A stretch of DNA of 19,449 nucleotides from Nitrospirota bacterium (GTDB lineage: Bacteria; Nitrospirota; Thermodesulfovibrionia; UBA6902; DSMQ01). This document shows, piece by piece, positions 13,251 to 19,449 of this stretch. The stretch lies in assembly GCA_016207865.1 (NCBI GenBank), contig JACQZD010000017.1, forward strand, positions 1,128 to 20,576, written 5' to 3'. Numbering within the stretch: the first letter of the stretch is position 1; the number at the start of each line of letters is the position of its first letter. A program made the translations under genes and the position numbers. The notes under the pieces are model-generated. The model was not told where the DNA came from. It searched no databases and saw only the letters and a program-made list of their open reading frames with translations.

Positions 13251-16082
13251 ATGGCTACTGATTACAAAGATACTCTAAATCTGCCCCGGACAGCATTTCC
13301 AATGAAGGCAAATCTTGTCCAGAAAGAACAGGAATTGCTGAATTTCTGGGAAAAGAACAGCGCCTATCAAAAGATGCAGGAAAAAGACAGGGCGAAGTCG
13401 TATATCCTGCATGACGGACCGCCTTATGCCAACGGGCATATCCATCTCGGGCACGCCCTGAATAAGATTCTTAAGGACATTATTGTTAAATACAAATCAA
13501 TGCAGGGCTATTATTCACCGTATGTTCCGGGATGGGATTGTCACGGACTGCCGATAGAGCATCAGGTGGATAAAGAGAGCAAAGAGTTAAGAGTTATGAG
13601 TCATGAGTTAGAAAACTCGGAACTTGAAACTCAAAACTTAAAACTGATTTTAAAAAAAAGACAGCTTTGCAGGGAATATGCCTCAAAATTTGTTGACATT
13701 CAGCGGAAAGAATTTCAGCGTCTCGGCGTTTTTGGAGACTGGGGAAAACCATATCTTACGATGACGTATTCTTACGAGGCGTCAATCGTCAGGGAGTTCA
13801 GCAGGTTTGTTGAAAAGGGCTATGTTTATAAAGGCAAAAAACCTGTACACTGGTGTCCTTCCTGTGTTACGGCGCTTGCAGACGCGGAGGTGGAATATGC
13901 CGACAAAGAATCCCCGTCAGTTTATGTGAAGTTTAAAATCAAAAATCCTTCACTGTCAACTGTCAACTGTCAACTGTCAACTGTCTCTTTCGTAATCTGG
14001 ACCACTACCCCGTGGACTATTCCTGCAAATATGGCGCTGGCACTGCATCCGCATTTCACATACCGTCTCGTGAAAATTAATGACACTGGGCTTATCCTCG
14101 CAGAGGATTTAATTAAAGACTGCATGGAAAAGACAGGTTATAAAGAAGGCGATTATTCAGTGGCTGAAGGCAGATGGACAGGCGCTGAACTGGAAGGAAT
14201 TGCGTGCCTGCACCCGTGGATGGACCGTGAAGTTAAAACCATTACCGGCGAGCATGTGACTTTAGAACAAGGCACAGGCGTAGTGCACACAGCGCCGGGG
14301 CATGGTGAAGACGACTATGAAATGGCATTAAAATACAAGCTTGAAGTTTTTGCGCCGGTGGACCAGAGAGGACTGTTTACAGAAGATGTGAAAGAGTTTG
14401 AGGGACAATATGTTTTTAAGGCAAATGCGGCAATTATTGAAAAGCTTAAAGCTATAAACGCCCTGCTCGGCGATGCAGGAAAGGTAATGCACTCCTATCC
14501 TCACTGCTGGCGGTGTAAAAAACCTGTTATTTTCAGGGCCACCGAGCAGTGGTTTATCTCAATGGAAAAACATGATTTAAGAAAAAATGCGCTTGCTGAA
14601 ATAGAAAATGTCAGGTGGGTGCCGTCATGGGGCAAAGACAGGATTTCAGGCATGGTTAAAAACAGGCCTGACTGGTGTATCTCAAGACAGAGGTACTGGG
14701 GAGTTCCTATCACATTATTCCAGTTTGACAAGGCTGTTCTTGATAAAACAGTGCAGGAAGTTGAGGCTAAAGGCGCAGACGTCTGGTTTGAAAAATCACC
14801 GGCAGAGCTTTTGCCTTCAGGCTACAAATGCCCCAAATGCTTATCATCGGAATTTACAAAAGAGATGGACATCCTTGATGTGTGGTTTGATTCAGGAGTG
14901 AGCCATGCCGCAGTCATGGAAGCAGATGAAAGACTTTCATGGCCTGCTGACATGTATCTTGAAGGCAGTGACCAGCACAGGGGATGGTTTCAGAGTTCCC
15001 TGCTTACCTCAACAGGCGCAAGAGGCAGGGCGCCGTACAGGGCAGTGCTTACTCACGGTTTTGTCGTTGACGGCCAGGGGAAAAAGATGTCCAAATCCCA
15101 AGGGAATGTCATTTCTCCGGAGGAAATTATAAATAAGCACGGTGCGGAAATACTTAGGCTCTGGGTATCTGCCGCTGATTACAAGGAAGACATGAGGATT
15201 TCAAAGGAGATCCTTGACAGTCTTGTTGAGGCTTACCGGAAAATAAGAAACACCTGCAGATTCATGCTGGGCAATCTTTATGATTATGAACCGGGAACTG
15301 CAATAAAAAAAGATAGCCTGCTTGAAATAGACAGACATGCCATGAGCCTGCTGCAAGGCCTTATAAAAAAAGCAGACAGGGCATACGAGGACTTTGCGTT
15401 TCATGAGGTCTTTCATTCAATCTATAATTTCTGCGTTACTGAGATGAGCGCCTTTTATCTTGATGTGCTCAAAGACAGGCTTTACACATTTAAGGCAGAT
15501 TCAAGGGAAAGAAAGGCGGCGCAGTGGGTTTTATATCAAATACTCACTTCACTTACAAAAATGATGGCGCCGGTGCTCCCTTTTACCGCAGAGGAAATAT
15601 GGCAGCATCTTGAGGGGAAGGATGAAGGAAGAAGGATGAAGGTTGAATCAGTCTTTCTTTCTTCATTCCCTGTGTTTGATGAAGAGTTCTACGATAAAAA
15701 TCTGGAAGAGAAATGGGGAGTGCTTTTAAAAATGCGTGATGAAGTAAACAAGGCATTAGAGATTAAGCGGCAGGAAAAGTTCATCGGTAATTCACTTGAG
15801 GCAAAGGTTGTGCTTTATGTAAATGAAGCAAATTATGCCGTGCTCAAGGAACAGGAGACCTTTCTTCCGGCACTTTTTATTGTTTCAGACGCAGAAATCT
15901 CAAAGGAGGCGGCAATGCTGGAGGGTGTTTATAAAAGCACTGAGATTGACAGCCTTAGCATCTTAGTCAGCAAGGCAGAAGGCGGAAAATGTGAAAGATG
16001 CTGGAACTGGAGCGCGAGCGTAGGACGGCACGAAGCTCATCTTTTGGTCTGCGGAAAATGTTTTGAGGTGTTAAAGGCGTAA
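13251..16082 (+). CDS. ileS: Isoleucyl-tRNA synthetase
   Basis: A cytoplasmic class I aminoacyl-tRNA synthetase charging tRNA-Ile, 943 aa. The HIGH motif is in GPPYANGHIHLGHAL (HIHLGH at about 63-68). The editing domain has WTTTPWTIPANMAL and the segment from GTGVVHTAPGHGEDDY. DWCISRQRYWGVPI and LDVWFDSGVSH follow, then GSDQHRGWFQSSLL and KMSKS near residue 610. The anticodon-binding domain comes next. A C-terminal zinc finger, CERCW...CGKC, is near residue 915 onward. Three short heptamer-repeat stretches (13581-13645, 13952-13985, 15617-15644) are translated in frame. They fall where the family has variable loops: before the CREYASKFVDIQRKEF helix, before FVIWTTTPW, and after AEEIWQHLEGK. 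The stop codon overlaps the lspA start by one base (TAATG), so the two are translationally coupled. Confidence 0.97.
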   Translation: MATDYKDTLNLPRTAFPMKANLVQKEQELLNFWEKNSAYQKMQEKDRAKSYILHDGPPYANGHIHLGHALNKILKDIIVKYKSMQGYYSPYVPGWDCHGLPIEHQVDKESKELRVMSHELENSELETQNLKLILKKRQLCREYASKFVDIQRKEFQRLGVFGDWGKPYLTMTYSYEASIVREFSRFVEKGYVYKGKKPVHWCPSCVTALADAEVEYADKESPSVYVKFKIKNPSLSTVNCQLSTVSFVIWTTTPWTIPANMALALHPHFTYRLVKINDTGLILAEDLIKDCMEKTGYKEGDYSVAEGRWTGAELEGIACLHPWMDREVKTITGEHVTLEQGTGVVHTAPGHGEDDYEMALKYKLEVFAPVDQRGLFTEDVKEFEGQYVFKANAAIIEKLKAINALLGDAGKVMHSYPHCWRCKKPVIFRATEQWFISMEKHDLRKNALAEIENVRWVPSWGKDRISGMVKNRPDWCISRQRYWGVPITLFQFDKAVLDKTVQEVEAKGADVWFEKSPAELLPSGYKCPKCLSSEFTKEMDILDVWFDSGVSHAAVMEADERLSWPADMYLEGSDQHRGWFQSSLLTSTGARGRAPYRAVLTHGFVVDGQGKKMSKSQGNVISPEEIINKHGAEILRLWVSAADYKEDMRISKEILDSLVEAYRKIRNTCRFMLGNLYDYEPGTAIKKDSLLEIDRHAMSLLQGLIKKADRAYEDFAFHEVFHSIYNFCVTEMSAFYLDVLKDRLYTFKADSRERKAAQWVLYQILTSLTKMMAPVLPFTAEEIWQHLEGKDEGRRMKVESVFLSSFPVFDEEFYDKNLEEKWGVLLKMRDEVNKALEIKRQEKFIGNSLEAKVVLYVNEANYAVLKEQETFLPALFIVSDAEISKEAAMLEGVYKSTEIDSLSILVSKAEGGKCERCWNWSASVGRHEAHLLVCGKCFEVLKA
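13581..13645 (+). repeat. Heptameric repeat inside ileS, first stretch
   Basis: About nine units in 7-bp phase, from AGAGTTA through TGAGTTA to CAAAACT/TAAAACT. They encode residues about 111-131 (ELRVMSHELENSELETQNLKL). The spacing between HQVD and CREYA is roughly 14 residues longer than I recall for other IleS proteins. Confidence 0.75.
13952..13985 (+). repeat. Heptameric repeat inside ileS, second stretch, unit ACTGTCA
   Basis: Nearly five perfect 7-bp units encode SLSTVNCQLSTVS in the editing domain, just before FVIWTTTPW. Confidence 0.92.
15617..15644 (+). repeat. Heptameric repeat inside ileS, third stretch, unit GAAGGAT
   Basis: Four 7-bp units (GAAGGAT, GAAGGAA, GAAGGAT, GAAGGTT) encode KDEGRRMKV after AEEIWQHLEG in the anticodon-binding domain. 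Confidence 0.85.
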
Positions 16083-16570
16083 TGTTAAAAAATCCAAAGT
16101 GGTTATTTGCAGGTATAATCTCCGCCAGCGTTATAATTCTTGATTACATCACCAAACAGGCAATTGTGGAATATGTAACCCCGTATGAGTCTATTGATCT
16201 GATTCCTTTTTTAAGAATTGTACATGTAAGAAACCCGGGCGCGGCATTCGGGCTTTTCTCCGGCCTAAGCAATTATGTTTTTATAGCGATTTATCTTGCA
16301 GCCATGAGTTTGATAATAATCTACGCCCTGAAGTCATTGCACGGTCTTGAACTTTTTGCATCTGCACTCATCATAGGCGGGGCGACCGGGAATTTAATAG
16401 ACAGGCTCACAGTAGGCAAAGTTATTGATTTTATTGATTTTTTTATTAGTGATTGGCACTGGCCTGCATTTAATGTTGCTGACTCGGCACTGACAGTGGG
16501 GATTATAATTTTTCTCATAGCAAACTTGAGCGCCGGGAAACATACAGACAAATTAAAAAATGAAAAATGA
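16082..16570 (+). CDS. lspA: Lipoprotein signal peptidase (signal peptidase II)
   Basis: An inner-membrane aspartic peptidase that removes the signal peptide from diacylglyceryl-prolipoproteins. At 162 aa with four hydrophobic segments it has the family architecture. Conserved stretches are LDYITKQAI near the N-terminus, HVRNPGAAFGLFSG, GGATGNLIDRLTVGKVIDFIDF (first catalytic Asp) and FNVADSALTVG (second catalytic Asp). The start overlaps the ileS stop by one base, the common ileS-lspA arrangement. The last residues (KLKNEK) and the stop codon lie in an AT-rich heptamer repeat (16551-16585). Lgt, which acts one step earlier, is encoded next. Confidence 0.96.
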   Translation: MLKNPKWLFAGIISASVIILDYITKQAIVEYVTPYESIDLIPFLRIVHVRNPGAAFGLFSGLSNYVFIAIYLAAMSLIIIYALKSLHGLELFASALIIGGATGNLIDRLTVGKVIDFIDFFISDWHWPAFNVADSALTVGIIIFLIANLSAGKHTDKLKNEK

Positions 16571-16585
16571 AAATTAAAAATAGTG
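16551..16585. repeat. Heptameric repeat over the lspA stop codon
   Basis: Five 7-bp units (AATTAAA, AAATGAA, AAATGAA, AATTAAA, AATAGTG). The lspA stop (TGA 16568-16570) lies in the third unit. Confidence 0.75.
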
Positions 16586-16594
16586 GATACGCAT

Positions 16595-16664
16595 CTGTCA
16601 TTCCCGCGCAGGCGGGAATCCTGAAACATAAATACTGGATTCATGCTTTTGCAGGAATGACAAA
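16595..16664. repeat. dRS3-like palindromic pair between lspA and lgt
   Basis: It contains attcccgcgcaggcgggaat (16600-16619), which fits the neisserial dRS3 pattern ATTCCC-N8-GGGAAT. A second half (GGATTCATGC...GCAGGAATGACA) makes the whole 70 bp an imperfect inverted repeat. Confidence 0.75.
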
Positions 16665-16699
16665 GCAAGCATGTGGAAGGGGTTCCTTAACTTTATTTT

Positions 16700-17458
16700 A
16701 TGCATCCAATTCTCTATAAAATAGGACCGCTTACTTTACATACCTATGGAGCCCTTGTTGCAGCGGGTTTTATAGCAGGGCTTTTTGTCGCAATAAATCA
16801 GGCAAAGAAGCAGGGCATACCAAAAGAGAAAGTACTTGACTTAGGCTTTTATATTTTAATATCAGCAATCGTCGGCTCAAGACTGCTCTTTGTAATAATA
16901 GAATATGAACATTATATTAAACAGCCTTTGGATATTTTTAAATTGTGGGAGGGAGGGCTTGTATTCTTTGGAGGGCTATTGCTTGCTTTCCCGGTTGTAA
17001 TTTTGTATCTAAGAATACATGCCCTGTCATTTGGAAAAGTGGCAGATATATTTGCGCCGGCATTGGCAATATCACATGCAATAGGCAGGCTCGGATGTTT
17101 TTCCGCAGGATGCTGTCACGGCAAACCGACAACCCTGCCATGGGGCGTAGTCTTCACGGACCCTGATTCATTAGCAATAACAGGCGTGCCCCTTCACCCG
17201 ACACAGCTTTATGAAGCGTTTGCAAATCTTATGATTTTTTTCTTACTCCTCTTATTTCAAAGACGCAAACGCTTTGACGGACAGATATTTGCTTTGTATT
17301 TGATGTGTTACTCTGCCGTAAGATTTACAATTGAATTTTTCAGAGGGGATATTGCAAGGGGATTTCTCTTTGACGGCGTTTCAACATCACAGGGCATAAG
17401 TTTAGCGCTCTTTATATCCGCAGTCATTTTTTTGCTTTACAAAAGAGGAATAACCTGA
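16700..17458 (+). CDS. lgt: Prolipoprotein diacylglyceryl transferase
   Basis: An inner-membrane enzyme that transfers diacylglycerol from phosphatidylglycerol to the lipobox Cys of prolipoproteins, the first maturation step. It is 252 aa with about seven hydrophobic segments. Family motifs are LTLHTYGALVAAGFIAG, VGSRLLFV, EGGLVFFGGLL, the signature HAIGRLGCFSAGCCHGKPT, HPTQLYEA, and RFTIEFFRGD near the end. Start ATG 16700 gives the usual N-terminus, although no strong ribosome-binding site is visible. A 129-bp gap with a dRS3-like element separates it from lspA, so co-transcription is likely but not certain. Confidence 0.96.
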   Translation: MHPILYKIGPLTLHTYGALVAAGFIAGLFVAINQAKKQGIPKEKVLDLGFYILISAIVGSRLLFVIIEYEHYIKQPLDIFKLWEGGLVFFGGLLLAFPVVILYLRIHALSFGKVADIFAPALAISHAIGRLGCFSAGCCHGKPTTLPWGVVFTDPDSLAITGVPLHPTQLYEAFANLMIFFLLLLFQRRKRFDGQIFALYLMCYSAVRFTIEFFRGDIARGFLFDGVSTSQGISLALFISAVIFLLYKRGIT

Positions 17459-17498
17459 AGGTTAAGACAGTGTTAGCAGGTTGCTGACTAAAAAACTT

Positions 17499-17572
17499 TG
17501 CGTTCAGCGTTGTGCGTTCATTGCGTTTGTTGCGCTTAAACGCTGTACGCTATAACGCTATAAACGCTACTT
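17499..17572. repeat. GCGTT-rich short-period repeat downstream of lgt
   Basis: Its reverse complement closely resembles 1911-2005, with shared TAGCGTTTATAGCGTT- and AACAAACGC-type units. The gap 17459-17896 otherwise holds the palindromic elements and a heptamer repeat, with no gene seen. Confidence 0.65.
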
Positions 17573-17628
17573 GGCATCTAAATAATTTATGTTGCGTTTC
17601 TAAAGATTTTGAAGGCATCCATACCGGC
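17572..17628. repeat. Half copy of the palindromic MITE-like element
   Basis: The reverse complement starts GCCGGTATGGATGCCTTCAA and ends TTATTTAGATGCC. It matches the left arm of copy B (GCCGGCATGGATACCTTCAA...TTATTTAAATGCC). No partner arm follows, so this is a solo arm. Confidence 0.7.
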
Positions 17629-17659
17629 AATTAGACGACCGTGCCCTGATGATAGCTTA

Positions 17660-17825
17660 ACAGCAGGCTTGAATATCTTCAAAATTTTAGCAAGCGACAA
17701 TGATTCAAAAAAGCCATGTTGCAACCGCTAAAGTTTTGCAATCTAAAAAATAGATGTTAAAGGAAATAAGGCAACATGGCAATTAAGGAGTCGCCTAAAC
17801 TTTTTCAGACATTCAAACCTGCTGT
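17660..17825. repeat. Palindromic MITE-like element, copy C
   Basis: A 166-bp imperfect inverted repeat. Outer arms are ACAGCAGGCTTGAATATCTT and the reverse complement of AGACATTCAAACCTGCTGT. The innermost stem is GCCATGTTGC (17713-17722) with GCAACATGGC (17771-17780). It includes TAGCAAGCGACAATGATT, shared in inverse with copy B. Confidence 0.85.
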
Positions 17826-17840
17826 ATCTTCCAGTTTTTA

Positions 17841-17896
17841 CTTCTCACTTCCCATTTTCCATTTCCCACTTCTCAGTTCCAAGTTCTCAGTTATCT
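17841..17896. repeat. Heptameric repeat next to the tsaD stop codon
   Basis: Eight 7-bp units of the type CTTCTCA, CTTCCCA, TTTCCCA, GTTCCAA, GTTCTCA, ending exactly where the tsaD stop codon begins. Confidence 0.85.
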
Positions 17897-18937
17897 TTAC
17901 AAATGCAGATACGCCTCTGGATTTAGCGTAAAATCAGCAAGTTGCCCTGTCTTGAAGTGGTAAAAACCAGCCGCTGCAATCATTGCCGCATTGTCTGTGC
18001 AGAGATAAAGCGGCGGTAAAAAGACCTTTATGCCCTCTTTTGGTGCATGTTCTGTAATCTTCTCACGCAATGACTTATTTGCCGAGACCCCGCCGCTAAG
18101 GGCGATACTATTCAACCGTTGCTCTTTTGCAGCCGCAACCGTCTTTCCAATTAGCACATCAATAACTGCGGACTGGAAACTGGCGGCGATGTCATTGAGT
18201 ACGGCAGGAGTTGAGAAACGCAGAGGTTGAGAAGTTAAGAGCCTTTTCTCAGCTTCCAATCTTCCTATCTTCTCAACTTCTATCTTCACAGCAGTCTTCA
18301 GTCCGCTGAAGCTAAAGTCAGAAGTGCCGGGAAGATAAGCTCGCGGAAAATCAATTGCATCTGGTGTTCCCTCCTGCGCAAGATGGTCAATTATCGGCCC
18401 TCCGGGGTAACCGAGCCCGAGGAGTTTTGCTACCTTGTCGTATGCCTCGCCCGCGGCATCATCCCTTGTCCTGCCGAGCTCTTTGTAAGCCCCAAATCCA
18501 TCCACCCTGTAAAGGCTTGTATGCCCGCCTGAAACTATCAGGGCAAGGAATGGGAATTCAGGGTTTACGCCATTTAAAAAGGATGAAAAAACATGCCCCT
18601 CAAGGTGATTTACGGCTACTAAAGGGATATTGTGAACAAAGGACAATGACTTTGCAAAACATACCCCTACAAGCAGGGAGCCGATGAGCCCCGGCCCCTT
18701 ACACACCGAGATTGCTGAAATATCCTTAAAAGTTATCCCTGCCTTTTTCAATGCCTCGTCCACCACAGGCAATATCATTTCAATATGCCTTCTTGAGGCA
18801 AGCTCAGGCACTATTCCGCCATATTTTTTGTGGACTTCGTCCTGTGAGGATACGATATTAGAAATGATTTTTGCGCCATCCTCAACAACTGAGGCAGCCG
18901 TATCATCACAGGAGGTGTCTATGCCAAGAATTAACAT
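17897..18937 (-). CDS. tsaD: tRNA N6-adenosine threonylcarbamoyltransferase
   Basis: A cytoplasmic enzyme that transfers the threonylcarbamoyl group from threonylcarbamoyl-AMP to A37 of ANN-decoding tRNAs. It works with TsaB/TsaE, which are not in the window. 346 aa. The N-terminus is MLILGIDTSCDDTAASVV. Metal-binding His111 and His115 are in VNHLEGH. Other family segments are FPFLALIVSGGHTSLY, GRTRDDAAGEAYDKVAKLLGLGYPGGP, FSFSGLKTAV, DIAASFQ, ALSGGVSANKSLR and DNAAMIAAAG. Between SGLKTAV and DIAASFQ it has about 31 residues, longer than the usual 15 or so. That extra stretch (18208-18293) is made of TTCTCA/TTCCAA heptamer-like units. The start follows no clear ribosome-binding site. Confidence 0.96.
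   Translation of the reverse strand: MLILGIDTSCDDTAASVVEDGAKIISNIVSSQDEVHKKYGGIVPELASRRHIEMILPVVDEALKKAGITFKDISAISVCKGPGLIGSLLVGVCFAKSLSFVHNIPLVAVNHLEGHVFSSFLNGVNPEFPFLALIVSGGHTSLYRVDGFGAYKELGRTRDDAAGEAYDKVAKLLGLGYPGGPIIDHLAQEGTPDAIDFPRAYLPGTSDFSFSGLKTAVKIEVEKIGRLEAEKRLLTSQPLRFSTPAVLNDIAASFQSAVIDVLIGKTVAAAKEQRLNSIALSGGVSANKSLREKITEHAPKEGIKVFLPPLYLCTDNAAMIAAAGFYHFKTGQLADFTLNPEAYLHL
18208..18293 (-). repeat. Heptamer-like repeat inside tsaD
   Basis: Units such as TTCTCAG, CTTCCAA, TCTTCCTA, ACTTCTA at 7-8 bp spacing (plus-strand reading) encode the extended loop after FSFSGLKTAV. The unit type is the same as the stretch just after the tsaD stop (17841-17896). Confidence 0.6.
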
Positions 18938-19020
18938 TTGTTAGTTATTAGTGAATAAGTTTATCGTTTTTACCTAAGGGCTATTAAAACATAACACCCA
19001 TGCCAGCGTCAATGGGGAAA

Positions 19021-19036
19021 TGTTCCACGTGGAACA
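19021..19036. other. parS: parS-like centromere site
   Basis: TGTTCCACGTGGAACA is a perfect 16-bp palindrome, extended by one A/T pair on each side. It agrees with the ParB-binding parS consensus of chromosomal partition systems. Such sites usually lie close to the replication origin and the parAB/mnmG/rsmG genes. No parA or parB is in the window, so the call rests on the palindrome alone. Confidence 0.8.
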
Positions 19037-19099
19037 TTAAGATAGAAATTAACCACAGAGGGCACAGAAGGAAGAAAACTTTGTATTTGGCGGCGGGAG

Positions 19100-19128
19100 G
19101 TTTATCCGCCTCTGGCGAATTCCTCCTG
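19100..19128. repeat. Left arm of a long-range inverted repeat
   Basis: GTTTATCCGCCTCTGGCG followed by AATTCCTCCTG recurs inverted, with one mismatch, at 19421-19449 at the very end of the window. The pair encloses a dRS3-like element and palindromic copy E. Confidence 0.75.
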
Positions 19129-19144
19129 CCACAGTAGTTGTCCG

Positions 19145-19219
19145 TCATTCCCGAGGGTTTCTATCGGGAATCCAGATGCTTTTTAAATGGATTCCAGCTT
19201 AAAGATTGCCGGAATGACA
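19145..19219. repeat. dRS3-like palindromic pair
   Basis: CATTCCCGAGGGTTTCTATC-GGGAATCC and a second half, GGATTCCAGC...GCCGGAATGAC, form an imperfect inverted repeat of the same layout as 16595-16664. Confidence 0.65.
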
Positions 19220-19226
19220 CATCAGA

Positions 19227-19393
19227 AAGGAGGCAAGGCGCACAAAAATTTCATAGAAACGCAATGAGCTATTATTGAGATGCCATGCGGCAACCGGGAA
19301 AACTTTGTTATGGGTAAATTATATGTTTTTCACCTGCCGCATGGCATGTTTCAAGGCATTTCCCTAAAAGCTTTTTCTGACCTTTACCGCCTT
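19227..19393. repeat. Palindromic MITE-like element, copy E
   Basis: A 167-bp imperfect inverted repeat. The left arm starts AAGGAGGCAAGG and the right arm ends CCTTTACCGCCTT. The innermost stem is GCCATGCGGCA (19282-19292) with TGCCGCATGGC (19335-19345), perfectly paired. Confidence 0.85.
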
Positions 19394-19420
19394 CTTGCGC
19401 ATGGTCGGTAAGGAAGCTGT

Positions 19421-19449
19421 CAGGAGGAATCCGCCAGAGGCGGATAAAC
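19421..19449. repeat. Right arm of a long-range inverted repeat
   Basis: The inverted partner of 19100-19128 (CAGGAGGAATCCGCCAGAGG then CGGATAAAC), cut off by the window edge. Confidence 0.75.

Noticed and set aside
16595..16664. Rho-independent terminator after lspA
   Set aside because: The hairpin belongs to a dispersed dRS3-like repeat and no T-run follows, so a terminator role is not supported.

Overview
The window is about 19.4 kb of bacterial chromosome. Moderate GC, a short-form ThiC, several families of small palindromic and tandem repeats and the protein character suggest an uncultured Nitrospirota (Thermodesulfovibrionia-like) or related delta-proteobacterium-like anaerobe. That placement is inferred from general character, not from a marker gene comparison. 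No rRNA, tRNA, CRISPR array or complete insertion sequence was seen.

Layout. (1) 1-429, minus: N-terminal part of an AAA ATPase (AAA_14/DUF4143 type) running off the left edge. (2) 539-5338, plus: a thiamine locus. A sigma70-like promoter and a TPP riboswitch lead into a HydG/ThiH-family radical SAM gene lacking its N-terminal part. A broken thiS, a thiG with an internal deletion, an intact thiE and an intact short-form thiC follow. thiC has no TPP riboswitch; a strongly folded 109-nt element lies just upstream. The thiazole branch looks decayed, while the pyrimidine (ThiC) and coupling (ThiE) steps are intact. (3) 5325-9830, minus: a cytoplasmic papain-like C1A peptidase, then a 1120-aa molybdopterin oxidoreductase with a four-cluster ferredoxin subunit fused to its N-terminus. 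(4) 10062-12350, minus: an amino-acid ABC transporter (ATPase and two permeases; no binding protein in view). The first permease probably uses an AUU start. (5) 12569-12877, minus: a small predicted membrane protein. (6) 13251-17458, plus: ileS, lspA and lgt, i.e. isoleucyl-tRNA synthetase and two lipoprotein-maturation enzymes. (7) 17897-18937, minus: tsaD. A perfect parS-type palindrome at 19021-19036 suggests the replication-origin/partition region may be close to the right edge.

Two repeat families dominate what the genes do not explain. One is a ~170-bp imperfect palindrome (five full copies and one half copy) in the gaps between genes. Its innermost stem differs between copies but stays paired within most copies. 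The other is a set of tandem repeats with different unit sequences but a constant 7-bp period. They lie in gaps and also inside or at the ends of thiE, ileS (three places), lspA, gltK and tsaD, apparently tolerated as in-frame loop or tail insertions. Short dRS3-like palindromes (ATTCC...GGAAT) and two palindromes inside the oxidoreductase gene add to the picture of a repeat-rich genome.
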